Assembly: GCA_910586205.1 (NCBI GenBank)
Contig: CAJUGD010000034.1
Span: 1 to 37,503, forward strand
Length of the DNA stretch: 37,503 nucleotides
Origin: an uncultured Lachnospiraceae bacterium
Lineage (GTDB): Bacteria > Bacillota > Clostridia > Lachnospirales > Lachnospiraceae
Reading direction: 5' to 3'
Shown: piece after piece, positions 1-7,877 of the stretch
Layout of the letters: each line of letters opens with the position of its first letter
Numbering within the stretch: position 1 is the stretch's first letter
Notes under the pieces: generated by a model
The model's input: the letters and a program-made list of their open reading frames with translations, nothing else
Told to the model about the DNA's origin: nothing
Databases searched by the model: none
Position numbers and translations under genes: made by a program

Positions 1-54
1 TAGAGCAGAGGACTGAAAATCCTCGTGTCACTGGTTCGATTCCGGTCCAAGGCA
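1..54 (+). tRNA. tRNA-Phe (GAA), 5' end cut by the window edge
   Basis: Only the D-arm end, anticodon arm, variable loop, T arm and 3' acceptor strand are present. The anticodon stem GAGGA/TCCTC holds a seven-base loop CTGAAAA, giving anticodon GAA. The T arm is ACTGG/CCGGT around TTCGATT, and the acceptor 3' strand CCAAGGC is followed by discriminator A. No CCA is encoded. Confidence 0.9.
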
Positions 55-57
55 TAT

Positions 58-130
58 GGGCGTGTAGCTCAGGCGGTAGAGCACTTGACTTTTAATCAAG
101 TTGTCCGGGGTTCGAATCCCCGCACGCTCA
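58..130 (+). tRNA. tRNA-Lys (TTT)
   Basis: A complete 73-nt cloverleaf starts three bases after tRNA-Phe. The acceptor pairs GGGCGTG with CACGCTC (one G-U), the anticodon stem is CTTGA/TCAAG with loop CTTTTAA (anticodon TTT), and the T arm is CGGGG/CCCCG. Discriminator is A and CCA is not encoded. The tight spacing suggests one transcript for the tRNA cluster, which continues off the left edge. Confidence 0.95.
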
Positions 131-136
131 GGAAAT

Positions 137-173
137 GTCGGTCTTCCTTAAAAGATAGGAGATCGGCTTTTTT
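137..173 (+). terminator. Intrinsic terminator of the tRNA cluster
   Basis: GTCGGTCTTCC pairs with GGAGATCGGC (one bulged T) and is followed by six T. It lies directly after tRNA-Lys, so it closes the tRNA transcript. Confidence 0.8.
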
Positions 174-210
174 ATATAGTAAATTTTTAATTTAGTAATT
201 TATAAGATAA

Positions 211-247
211 AGATCGGATAAAAATAAATTTTTATCTGGTCTTTTTT
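211..247 (+). terminator. Second terminator-like hairpin
   Basis: AGATCGGATAAAAA pairs with TTTTTATCTGGTCT (with G-T wobbles), followed by a run of T. It repeats the AGATCGG word of the first terminator and probably acts as a backup terminator. The rest of the 131-391 gap is AT-rich and shows no gene. Confidence 0.6.
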
Positions 248-391
248 GTTTTAATAATATAATATTCATCTGCCTGAATAGATAATTAATGAAATATTGG
301 AAAATTTTGGTATTCTTATATATACAGGATAATATATAGTCCTGTTATATTTCCAATATAGAATAAACTTATAGAGAAAGGGTGGATGGTT

Positions 392-631
392 ATGAATATA
401 CGTGAGGCAACCAGCTTCAGGATTGCCGAATTATGCCGACAGAAAAATTTAAGTGGTTACTCTGTAAGTTATAGAGCAGGAATGCCGTCATCAACATATA
501 AGAGTATTATTAATGGCAAAAGTAAAAATCCAGGTATTGTTAATATTAATAAGATTGCAGACGGATTAGGTGTTACAATTCGGGAATTCTATGATTCGGA
601 GTTGTTTGATGAATTGGAACCGGATGATTAA
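392..631 (+). CDS. Small XRE-family (Cro/CI-type) HTH regulator
   Basis: This 79-residue protein is almost entirely one helix-turn-helix domain of the lambda-repressor/XRE kind. The segment YSVSYRAGMPSSTYKSIING carries turn and recognition helix, followed by the typical NPGIVNINKIADGLGVTIRE scaffold helices. There is no extra sensor domain, so it probably acts as a minimal DNA-binding protein. I chose ATG 392 because the AAAGGGTGG ribosome site sits about seven bases before it; the in-frame ATG at 386 overlaps that site. It stands alone between the tRNA cluster and adhE with its own terminator. Such minimal XRE proteins are common in Lachnospiraceae; the target is unknown. Confidence 0.8.
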   Translation: MNIREATSFRIAELCRQKNLSGYSVSYRAGMPSSTYKSIINGKSKNPGIVNINKIADGLGVTIREFYDSELFDELEPDD

Positions 632-633
632 TA

Positions 634-671
634 AAAACAGGGGATATTCACAAAATATCCTCTGTTTTTAT
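634..671 (+). terminator. Terminator after the XRE gene
   Basis: AACAGGGGATAT pairs with ATATCCTCTGTT across a short A-rich loop, followed by TTTTTA. It begins a few bases after the XRE stop codon. Confidence 0.8.
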
Positions 672-776
672 ATTAGAATGATACGTTCAGTGGACAAAGG
701 ATATTTTATTGTTAATAATGTATAATATATCATAAACAGGAGAAAGATTTTTTTTTGTGTAATTTAAAAATATATA

Positions 777-794
777 TTGACAATTATTTAACAA
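777..794 (+). promoter_or_regulatory. Rex-type redox operator overlapping the adhE -35 box
   Basis: TTGACAATTATTTAACAA matches the clostridial Rex consensus TTGTTAAnnnnTTAACAA at 12 of the 14 specified positions, and the right half-site is perfect. It covers the -35 hexamer and part of the spacer, where a repressor would block RNA polymerase. Rex is the NADH/NAD+-responsive repressor known to control adhE in clostridia. No rex gene lies in this window. Confidence 0.7.
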
Positions 795-805
795 GGAAGT
801 ATAAT
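777..805 (+). promoter_or_regulatory. adhE promoter (TTGACA-17-TATAAT)
   Basis: A consensus TTGACA at 777-782 and TATAAT at 800-805 are separated by 17 bases, about 80 bases before the adhE start. This is one of the strongest promoter matches in the window. Confidence 0.85.
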
Positions 806-886
806 GCAATCATAGCAAGATTGTTAAAAAAATATCGATAACAAATATCGATATAATGATGTCAGAAAAATGTGGAGGAGAGAGTA

Positions 887-3496
887 ATGGCAAAGAAAGA
901 ACAGAATGTTCCTGCAGTCGTTGACAGTGTTGAAGCATTAGAAGCAAAAATGCAGGCAATGAGGGAAGCGCAGAAGATATTTGCAAACTTTACTCAGGAA
1001 CAGGTAGATAAGATTTTTTATGAGGCTGCTTCTGCCGCTAATAAGCTGAGAATTCCGCTGGCTAAGATGGCAGTAAAGGAAACAGGCATGGGTGTTGTTG
1101 AGGATAAAGTAATCAAGAACAATTATGCCGCAGAGTATATTTACAATGCTTTTAAGGATACCAAAACATGTGGAGTAGTAGAAGAAGACAAGGCATTTGG
1201 TATTAAAAAGCTGGCTGAACCGATTGGATTAGTGGCAGCGGTTATTCCGACGACAAATCCTACATCTACTGCAATTTTTAAATGTTTAATCTGTCTGAAG
1301 ACAAGAAATGCGATTATTATTTCTCCCCATCCACGGGCTAAGAATTGTACAATTGAAGCTGCAAGAGTTGTTTTGGAGGCAGCCGTTAAGGCTGGAGCTC
1401 CGGAAGGAATTATCGGTTGGATAGATGTTCCGTCTCTGGATATGACCAATCTGGTAATGAAGGAAGCAGATATTATTCTGGCCACTGGAGGTCCAGGAAT
1501 GGTGCGTGCTGCTTATTCTTCTGGCAAGCCGGCTTTGGGTGTTGGCGCTGGTAATACGCCGGTAATTATTGATGATACGGCTGACATTAAGATGGCAGTC
1601 AGCTCCATCATTCATTCTAAGACTTTTGATAACGGTATGATCTGTGCTTCTGAACAGTCAGTAACTGTTCTTGCTTCTATTTATGATGAAGTGAAAAAAG
1701 AGTTTGAATATCGGGGATGTTATTTCTTAAAGCCGGATGAGATTGAAAAGGTAAGAAAAACTATACTGATTAATGGATCTTTAAATGCAAAGATTGTAGG
1801 ACAGACTGCTCATACGATTGCAAAGCTGGCTGGTGTAGATGTGCCGAAGGATACAAAGATTATTATCGGTGAAGTAGAGTCTGTTGATATTCGTGAAGAA
1901 TTTGCTCATGAAAAGCTGTCTCCTGTTTTGGCTATGTATAAGGCTGAGACCTTTGATGAGGCTTTGGCAAAGGCTGAGAGACTGGTAGCAGACGGTGGTT
2001 ATGGACATACAGCTTCTTTGTATATTAATGTAAATGAACATGAAAAAATCTTAAAGCATGCTGAAGCTATGAAGACATGCCGTATTTTGACAAATACTCC
2101 ATCTTCTCATGGTGGTATCGGTGATCTTTACAACTTTAAGCTGGCTCCGTCTCTGACTTTAGGCTGCGGATCCTGGGGAGGAAACTCCGTATCTGAAAAT
2201 GTAGGTGTAAAGCATTTGCTGAATTTCAAAACTGTGGCGGAGAGGAGAGAGAATATGCTGTGGTTCCGTGCGCCTGAGAAAGTATACTTTAAGAAAGGCT
2301 GTATGCCAGTGGCATTGAATGAGCTGAAAGAGGTAATGGGAAAGAAGAGGGCATTTATTGTTACAGATTCTTTCTTGTATATGAATGGATATACAAAGCC
2401 GATTACAGATAAGCTGGATGAGCTGGGAATTGTATATCAGTGCTTTTCCAATGTACAGCCGGATCCTACCCTTGCAAATGCACAAGAAGGTGCTAAAGCT
2501 ATGGCTGCTTTCCAGCCTGATGTAATTATTGCTTTGGGCGGCGGTTCTGCTATGGATGCAGGAAAAATTATGTGGGTGATGTATGAACATCCGGAAGTAG
2601 ATTTCCAGGATATGGCTATGCGCTTTATTGATATTCGGAAGCGTGTATATACATTCCCTAAGATGGGCGAAAAGGCTTATTTTGTGGCAATACCTACATC
2701 CTCTGGTACTGGTTCTGAGGTGACTCCCTTTGCAGTTATTACAGATCAAGAGACAGGAGTAAAATATCCTTTAGCTGATTATCAGCTTTTGCCCAATATG
2801 GCGATTGTGGATACAGATAATATGATGAGCCAGCCGAAAGGTTTGACCAGCGCTTCAGGTGTAGATGTATTGACCCATGCTTTGGAAGCTTATGCTTCTG
2901 TGATGGCTACGGATTATACAGATGGTTTGGCATTAAAGGCAATGAAGAGTGTATTTGAATATCTGCCGATATGCTATAATGATGGGTCTAACGTTGAGGC
3001 TCGTTCTAAGATGGCAGATGCTTCTTGTCTGGCTGGTATGGCTTTTGCTAATGCTTTCCTGGGCGTATGTCATTCTATGGCTCATAAGCTGGGAGCATTC
3101 CATCATCTGCCTCATGGTATTGCTAATGCACTTTTGATTTCTTTGGTTGTGGAGTTTAATGCTGAGGAGTGTCCGCGGAAGATGGGAACCTTCTCTCAGT
3201 ATCAGTATCCTCATACCCGTGCCAGATACGCAGAATGTGCCCGGTTTGTGGGAATCCAGGCAGATAATGATGAAGATGCTGTAAAGAAGCTGATTGAGAA
3301 GATCGAAGAACTGAAAGCAGCCGTAGGAGTAAAGAAAACTATTGCAGAGTATGGTGTGGATGAGAAATACTTCCTGGATACTTTGGATAATATGGTGGAG
3401 CAGGCATTTGATGATCAGTGTACAGGAGCTAATCCGCGTTATCCGCTGATGAGTGAGATTAGAGAAATGTATCTGCGCGCTTATTATGGGAAATAA
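887..3496 (+). CDS. adhE: Bifunctional acetaldehyde-CoA/alcohol dehydrogenase AdhE
   Basis: AdhE reduces acetyl-CoA through acetaldehyde to ethanol, re-oxidising two NADH per turn in fermentation; family members assemble into cytoplasmic spirosomes. The 869-residue length is normal. Residues ~10-450 form the CoA-acylating aldehyde dehydrogenase half, with catalytic Cys253 in NGMICASEQS. Residues ~455-865 form the iron-dependent alcohol dehydrogenase half, with GGGSAMD at 551-557 for nucleotide binding and the iron-ligand region around H729 (CHSMAHK, then FHHLPHG). I prefer ATG 887 over GTG 872 because GGAGGAGAG lies just before 887. The gene is monocistronic, with its own promoter, Rex-like operator and terminator. 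Confidence 0.97.
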   Translation: MAKKEQNVPAVVDSVEALEAKMQAMREAQKIFANFTQEQVDKIFYEAASAANKLRIPLAKMAVKETGMGVVEDKVIKNNYAAEYIYNAFKDTKTCGVVEEDKAFGIKKLAEPIGLVAAVIPTTNPTSTAIFKCLICLKTRNAIIISPHPRAKNCTIEAARVVLEAAVKAGAPEGIIGWIDVPSLDMTNLVMKEADIILATGGPGMVRAAYSSGKPALGVGAGNTPVIIDDTADIKMAVSSIIHSKTFDNGMICASEQSVTVLASIYDEVKKEFEYRGCYFLKPDEIEKVRKTILINGSLNAKIVGQTAHTIAKLAGVDVPKDTKIIIGEVESVDIREEFAHEKLSPVLAMYKAETFDEALAKAERLVADGGYGHTASLYINVNEHEKILKHAEAMKTCRILTNTPSSHGGIGDLYNFKLAPSLTLGCGSWGGNSVSENVGVKHLLNFKTVAERRENMLWFRAPEKVYFKKGCMPVALNELKEVMGKKRAFIVTDSFLYMNGYTKPITDKLDELGIVYQCFSNVQPDPTLANAQEGAKAMAAFQPDVIIALGGGSAMDAGKIMWVMYEHPEVDFQDMAMRFIDIRKRVYTFPKMGEKAYFVAIPTSSGTGSEVTPFAVITDQETGVKYPLADYQLLPNMAIVDTDNMMSQPKGLTSASGVDVLTHALEAYASVMATDYTDGLALKAMKSVFEYLPICYNDGSNVEARSKMADASCLAGMAFANAFLGVCHSMAHKLGAFHHLPHGIANALLISLVVEFNAEECPRKMGTFSQYQYPHTRARYAECARFVGIQADNDEDAVKKLIEKIEELKAAVGVKKTIAEYGVDEKYFLDTLDNMVEQAFDDQCTGANPRYPLMSEIREMYLRAYYGK

Positions 3497-3522
3497 AAAA
3501 ATAAGATTATAGTAAACCTGAC

Positions 3523-3565
3523 ATCCCTCTTAAATCTAAAACAGATTTAAGGGGGATTTTATTTT
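3523..3565 (+). terminator. adhE terminator
   Basis: ATCCCTCTTAAATCT pairs with AGATTTAAGGGGGAT (one wobble) around a five-base loop, followed by TTTATTTTTATTT. Confidence 0.88.
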
Positions 3566-3580
3566 TATTTAAAATAGGGA

Positions 3581-3613
3581 TGGACAGAAATACTTTAGTA
3601 TGCTAATATAGTA
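3581..3613 (+). promoter_or_regulatory. Promoter and dyad operator of the amino-acid ABC operon
   Basis: TGGACA (3581-3586) and TAATAT (3604-3609) are 17 bases apart. The dyad TACTTTAGTA/TAATATAGTA (3591-3613, mostly symmetric) lies over spacer and -10, the position expected of a repressor site. A further hairpin, GCCGAA...TTCGGC (about 3619-3649), sits in the leader before the first gene. Confidence 0.5.
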
Positions 3614-3688
3614 GCGTGCCGAAGAAAGCTACCATAAAGCTTTTTCGGCTGTATTTCTGATATTGATGAAAGAGGAGGATAATGAATT

Positions 3689-4642
3689 ATGAGAAAAATA
3701 GGTAATATGTTATTAATGGGAGTAATGGTAATGTCATTAACTGGATGCGGCGGACAAAGTACAGAGAATACGACAACAGCAGAGACTACGGCACAAAGCA
3801 CAGAAAGTACATCAGAAACAGAACTTTCAGAAGATAGTAAGGAATCAGAGAGCGATCAGGAGAAACAAAGCGAAACGGAAGATGACAAGGAAAAGAAAGA
3901 TGAAGCTTCTGGGGAAAACGGTACTTTTACAGTTGGATTTGATCAGAATTTTCCGCCTATGGGATTTGTAGGAGATGATGGGGAATATACGGGATTTGAT
4001 TTGGATCTTGCTAAAGAGGTGGCAAACCGTCTTGGAATGAAGTTTGTACCACAGCCGATTTCTTGGGATGCCAAGGATATGGAGTTAGATTCCGGAACCG
4101 TTGATTGTATTTGGAATGGATTTACCATGAATGGCCGCGAAGATGATTATACATGGAGTGAGCCTTATATGAATAACAGCCAGGTGTTTGTAGTGGCAGC
4201 AGATTCGGGAATAAACGGCTTTGGGGATCTTGCAGGTAAGATTGTGGAAGTTCAGGCAGATTCTTCGGCAGAGGCAGCTTTAAAGGATAATACAGAGCTG
4301 ACAAAGACCTTTGGAGCACTGCAGACTACGCCGGATTATAATACGGCTTTTATGGATTTAGAAATGGGGGCAGTGGATGCTATTGCTATGGATGTAATTG
4401 TGGCTGGATATCAGATTGAGCAGAGAGCTGACGGAGATTCGTATGTGATTTTGGAGGAAACGCTTGCTTCTGAGGAGTATGGTGTTGGATTTAAGAAGGG
4501 AAATGAGGAATTAAGAGATAAAGTGCAGGCTGCTTTGGAGGAAATGGCTGAAGACGGAACATTAAAGGAGATTTCAGACAAGTGGTTTGGACGGGATGTT
4601 ACTACGATTGGAAATGAAGTATTTGGAAAGATTGGTCTATAA
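3689..4642 (+). CDS. Amino-acid ABC transporter substrate-binding lipoprotein
   Basis: This is the extracellular ligand-binding lipoprotein of a polar amino-acid importer. A short signal peptide ends in the lipobox LTGC (Cys ~20), so the mature protein would be lipid-anchored. Residues ~22-75 are a long Ser/Thr/Glu/Lys-rich linker, and the rest is a family-3 binding domain: FTVGFDQNFPPMGF opens the first lobe and LDLAKEVANRLG follows. Ligand specificity (Glu/Gln, cystine, Arg or other) cannot be read safely. AGGAGG lies 11 bases before ATG 3689. Permease and ATPase genes follow with short gaps, so the system is complete. Confidence 0.92.
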   Translation: MRKIGNMLLMGVMVMSLTGCGGQSTENTTTAETTAQSTESTSETELSEDSKESESDQEKQSETEDDKEKKDEASGENGTFTVGFDQNFPPMGFVGDDGEYTGFDLDLAKEVANRLGMKFVPQPISWDAKDMELDSGTVDCIWNGFTMNGREDDYTWSEPYMNNSQVFVVAADSGINGFGDLAGKIVEVQADSSAEAALKDNTELTKTFGALQTTPDYNTAFMDLEMGAVDAIAMDVIVAGYQIEQRADGDSYVILEETLASEEYGVGFKKGNEELRDKVQAALEEMAEDGTLKEISDKWFGRDVTTIGNEVFGKIGL

Positions 4643-4668
4643 AGAGTAAATAGTAAGGAGCAGGGAAA

Positions 4669-5319
4669 ATGTCAGTCAGCATGATGGTGTCACAGTTAGT
4701 AGGCGGAATGTTTGTCAGTATCCAGATTTTTGTGGTAACTCTGATTTTTTCCCTGCCTCTTGGCATGATTGTGGCGTTTGGAAGAATGTCAAATAATCCT
4801 TTGCTGAAAGGAATCGTGAAGGTGTATATTTCCGTTATGCGGGGAACGCCTTTGATGCTTCAGTTAATGGTGGTATATTTTGGGCCTTATTATTTGTTTG
4901 GAATTAAGATTACCAACAGTTATCGGCTTTGGGCAGCATTGATTGGCTTTGTGATTAATTATGCAGCTTATTTTGCTGAGATTTATAGGAGCGGGATTCA
5001 GTCTATGCCAGTGGGACAATACGAGGCAGCAAAGCTTTTAGGATATGGAAAGGTGCAGACCTTTTTTAAGATTATTTTGCCTCAAGTGATGAAAAGGATT
5101 CTTCCTTCAGTGACCAATGAAGTAATTACCTTAGTGAAAGATACTTCTCTTGCGTTTACGATCAGTGTTTTGGAAATGTTTGCCATTGCCAAGGCACTGG
5201 CGTCTTCTCAGACTAGTTTGATTCCTTTTGCAGCGGCCGGGGTTTTTTATTATGTGTTTAATCTGGTGGTAGCGGTTGGAATGGAGTATGCGGAGAAGAA
5301 AATGGCTTATTATCAGTAG
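4669..5319 (+). CDS. Amino-acid ABC transporter permease (HisM/GlnP type)
   Basis: This 216-residue membrane protein has the length of HisM/GlnP permeases, with about five hydrophobic segments. The stretch VMRGTPLMLQLMVVYFGPYY is the usual early family signature, and the EAAKLLGYGK segment near residue 120 is the EAA loop that docks on the ATPase. Only one permease gene is present, so the channel is probably a homodimer. AAGGAG precedes the ATG by about ten bases. It lies 26 bases after the binding-protein gene in the same operon. Confidence 0.93.
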   Translation: MSVSMMVSQLVGGMFVSIQIFVVTLIFSLPLGMIVAFGRMSNNPLLKGIVKVYISVMRGTPLMLQLMVVYFGPYYLFGIKITNSYRLWAALIGFVINYAAYFAEIYRSGIQSMPVGQYEAAKLLGYGKVQTFFKIILPQVMKRILPSVTNEVITLVKDTSLAFTISVLEMFAIAKALASSQTSLIPFAAAGVFYYVFNLVVAVGMEYAEKKMAYYQ

Positions 5320-5353
5320 ATAAAAGGAATAGCAATGAAGGGTGGGTATTGTT

Positions 5354-6121
5354 ATGAAACTGTTGGAGATGAAGCATGTGGAGAAGTCCTTTCATGGTAT
5401 TTCCGTGATTAAGGATATTTCATTATCTGTTGGAGAGGGAGAGATTGTTTCTATTATTGGCCCATCAGGTTCAGGAAAGTCTACACTTCTGCGTTGTGCA
5501 ACTATGCTGGAGACTATGGATCGCGGTGAACTTATCTATATGGGGGAAAAAGCTGCCTGGAATGATGAAACGAGAAAAATGACTTATGTTCCCAAAAAGG
5601 ATCTGAAACGAATCCAAGAGAATTATGGTTTAGTGTTTCAGAACTTTAATCTGTTTCCCCATTTTTCTGTAATAAAGAATATTATAGATGCCCCTATTTC
5701 TGTGCAAAAGAGAGATAAGAATGAGGTGTACCGGACAGGGAAAGAGCTGCTGAAAAAAATGGGACTTGAGGATAAGGAGAATGCTTATCCTTGTCAGCTT
5801 TCCGGTGGCCAATGCCAAAGGGTGGCCATTGCCCGGGCATTGGCTCTAAATCCAAAGATATTGTTTTTTGACGAGCCTACATCAGCTTTGGATCCAGAGC
5901 TGACAGGAGAGGTATTGAAAGTGATTAAGTCTCTTGCAGATTTGGATATTTCTATGGTGATTGTGACCCATGAGATGGCTTTTGCAAAGGATATATCGGA
6001 TCGGGTAATCTTTATGGCAGATGGGGTGATTGTGGAGGAGGGAACGCCGGAGATGGTATTTGCCTCGGATAATGAGAGAACCAGGAGTTTTTTGGGAAGG
6101 TATGGAGAAATGTTAAAGTAA
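5354..6121 (+). CDS. Amino-acid ABC transporter ATP-binding protein (GlnQ/HisP type)
   Basis: This is the ATPase of the polar amino-acid importer. It has Walker A GPSGSGKST, Q-loop in VFQNFNLFPH, signature LSGGQCQRVAIARAL, Walker B ILFFDEPTSALD and the switch histidine in VTHEM. At 255 residues it has the usual length. ATG 5354 (MKLLEMKHVEKSF) is preferred over GTG 5342 because AAGGGTGGG lies eight bases before it. A short insertion around residues 62-80 (MGEKAAWNDETRKM) lengthens the region between Walker A and Q-loop, as in some family members. It is the last gene of the operon. Confidence 0.95.
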   Translation: MKLLEMKHVEKSFHGISVIKDISLSVGEGEIVSIIGPSGSGKSTLLRCATMLETMDRGELIYMGEKAAWNDETRKMTYVPKKDLKRIQENYGLVFQNFNLFPHFSVIKNIIDAPISVQKRDKNEVYRTGKELLKKMGLEDKENAYPCQLSGGQCQRVAIARALALNPKILFFDEPTSALDPELTGEVLKVIKSLADLDISMVIVTHEMAFAKDISDRVIFMADGVIVEEGTPEMVFASDNERTRSFLGRYGEMLK

Positions 6122-6193
6122 ACCAGGACAGATTATGGATATGTATAAATTTTTTATGAGGATCATTTGGGAAATATGACTCAAAGCAAATAG

Positions 6194-6250
6194 AAAACAG
6201 CTTATATCTGATATTATTTTTAAAATAATGGCAGGATATAAGCTGTTTTT
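6194..6250. terminator. Bidirectional terminator between the ABC operon and marR
   Basis: AAAACAGCTTATATC pairs perfectly with GATATAAGCTGTTTT, with T runs outward on both strands. It overlaps the last codon of the convergent marR gene and can serve both operons. Confidence 0.85.
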
Positions 6251-6677
6251 ATCGAATATTACATTCTAGTTTATAAAGAAGCTGCTTGAGATATTGAAGA
6301 TCTTCTGATGAAAGGCCGGACTGAAAAATTTCCTCAAATCGGTAAAGACGATCTTTCATACGTTTTTGTGCTTCGATTCCTTTTTCTGTGATAATCAGCT
6401 TTTTCATTCGGGCATCATCGGGCGAAGAAATGCGCTGAATGTAACCGTTTTTTTCCATGAGCTGCAGCATATGGCTGGCAGTGGAGCGTCGGATGGAAAA
6501 TTTTTTTTCGATGTCTCTCTGAAAAATGTCTTGATTATGATTTTTGGTAAGGTAGTCTAAAACCCAGCTTTGGTGAGCAGTCAGAGTCTCCTCCTCGTCT
6601 GAAACCATTTGGTTGATTTTGCGGCTGATAAGGTTGGACAGAGTGCGGATCTGAAAACCAATATGGTCTGTAGGCAT
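6249..6677 (-). CDS. MarR-family transcriptional regulator
   Basis: This 142-residue winged-helix protein has the usual MarR length. The DNA-binding part includes DIFQRDIEKKFSIRRSTASH followed by MLQLMEKNGYIQR and the wing ISSPDDARMKKLIITEKG. The C-terminal helices would form the dimer interface. I chose the ATG at 6677 because GAAAGGATAT lies just upstream and because the promoter (-35 at 6744-6749, -10 at 6721-6726) rules out the longer open frame reaching 6749; Met at 6695 remains possible. It is convergent with the amino-acid ABC operon and divergent from an AraC gene. Its targets are unknown. Confidence 0.9.
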   Translation of the reverse strand: MPTDHIGFQIRTLSNLISRKINQMVSDEEETLTAHQSWVLDYLTKNHNQDIFQRDIEKKFSIRRSTASHMLQLMEKNGYIQRISSPDDARMKKLIITEKGIEAQKRMKDRLYRFEEIFQSGLSSEDLQYLKQLLYKLECNIR

Positions 6678-6720
6678 GGGTTTATATCCTTTCATTAAGA
6701 ATAAATGTAAATATGCTGGA

Positions 6721-6749
6721 ATTTTATCATTGGTCGAAAGTTTTGTCAA
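6721..6749 (-). promoter_or_regulatory. marR promoter
   Basis: On the minus strand TTGACA (6749-6744) and TAAAAT (6726-6721) are separated by 17 bases, placing the transcript start near 6714. Confidence 0.75.
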
Positions 6750-6768
6750 TAAAAATGGTCCTGGTCTG

Positions 6769-6812
6769 TTTTAACAAAAAATGAGTGCATTTTATAAACG
6801 TATTTGTTAAAA
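6769..6812. promoter_or_regulatory. Inverted repeat between marR and araC
   Basis: TTTTAACAAA (6769-6778) and TTTGTTAAAA (6803-6812) form a perfect ten-base inverted repeat with a 24-base spacer in the divergent region. It may be a binding site for one of the two flanking regulators. No clear promoter for the plus-strand araC gene could be fixed. Confidence 0.4.
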
Positions 6813-6867
6813 TAAAAAAGAGAGATAAAGAAATATAAAAAAATAAAAATGGCAGAGGAGGAATATT

Positions 6868-7758
6868 ATGATGGATGATCCGGTGCAATGTTACCGTATC
6901 AGTTCTAATTTCCGAATGTTGGGAAGTCTTCCCATTGAAGATGTGGAGCTTTATCTGACAGTCTGTGGTACAGAGCGTTGTACATCAGATAAATTTTATG
7001 GTCCTATTGTGAGGAGGGATTACCATGTTCATTTTGTCTTGTCAGGCAAGGGAATACTGGAGATGGATGGAAAGATATATCATCCTCACAGGGGACAGAT
7101 ATTTGTAACAATGCCTGGAGTGAATCTTTTTTATTATTCAGATCCAGAGGATCCCTGGCACTATGCATGGGTTTCTTTTAATGGGTCAAAGGCATCTCTT
7201 TATTTAGAAAAGGCAGGGATCACGGCAGATCATCCTGTGCGGGATTCTTATTTGGACCCAGAAAAATTTTTGACAATCATTGAGGAGATTCTTAACCATC
7301 ATGAAGTTACAGTATCCAATGAATTGACCAGAACAGCGCTTTTGTATCAGATTCTTGCTTTATTGGTAAATTCTCAGAATCAGAATCTTGAGAGACAGAA
7401 TAAGCCGCTTCCACATGATTATTCTCCAGATATTTATGTGGATAATGCTCTTGATTATATTCATAATCATTATGCTCATGCAAGAGTTAGTGATATTGCT
7501 TCTTATATTGGAATTACCAGGTCTTATTTAACACATATTTTTAAACAGAGGATGGATATTTCCCCTCAGGAATATTTGCTGAGTTATAGGTTAGAGCAGG
7601 GAAGCAGGCTTCTTCGGACAACCAAAATGTCTGTTCAGGAGATTGCGGAATCTATTGGATATGAGAATCCTCTTACATTTTCTAAAATGTTTAAAAATGC
7701 CTATGGGGTTAGCCCAAAATATTACAGAATGAAGGTGTTGGAGAAAAAAGAGGATTAA
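6868..7758 (+). CDS. AraC-family regulator with cupin sensor domain
   Basis: The N-terminal ~170 residues match the AraC-type sugar-binding cupin (YHVHFVLSGKGILEMDGKIY, then WHYAWVSFNG). Residues ~190-290 carry the double HTH: ARVSDIASYIGITRSYLTHI and the family signature around IAESIGYENPLTFSKMFKNA. AraC proteins of this form usually activate glycoside-use genes in response to a sugar. AGAGGAGG precedes the ATG. The convergent neighbours on the minus strand are a sugar-binding lipoprotein and an alpha-galactosidase, so these are the likeliest targets; this is inference from position. Confidence 0.92.
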   Translation: MMDDPVQCYRISSNFRMLGSLPIEDVELYLTVCGTERCTSDKFYGPIVRRDYHVHFVLSGKGILEMDGKIYHPHRGQIFVTMPGVNLFYYSDPEDPWHYAWVSFNGSKASLYLEKAGITADHPVRDSYLDPEKFLTIIEEILNHHEVTVSNELTRTALLYQILALLVNSQNQNLERQNKPLPHDYSPDIYVDNALDYIHNHYAHARVSDIASYIGITRSYLTHIFKQRMDISPQEYLLSYRLEQGSRLLRTTKMSVQEIAESIGYENPLTFSKMFKNAYGVSPKYYRMKVLEKKED

Positions 7759-7780
7759 AAGGAGAAATAGCAGGGAAAAT

Positions 7781-7835
7781 AATAATACCACAATACAAAA
7801 TAGAGGATTATGATATATAGTATTGTGGCATTATT
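7781..7835. terminator. Bidirectional terminator between araC and the sugar-binding protein gene
   Basis: AATAATACCACAATAC pairs with GTATTGTGGCATTATT (one mismatch) in the convergent gap, with T-rich flanks on both strands. Confidence 0.75.
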
Positions 7836-7877
7836 ATTTAATGTTTTTGTGTTTTTTAAGTGTTTAGTAAGTTTTAT

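Noticed and set aside
2159..2749. A 196-residue minus-strand open frame inside adhE
   Set aside because: Shadow of adhE with an unlikely Cys/His/Ile-rich composition and no start signal.
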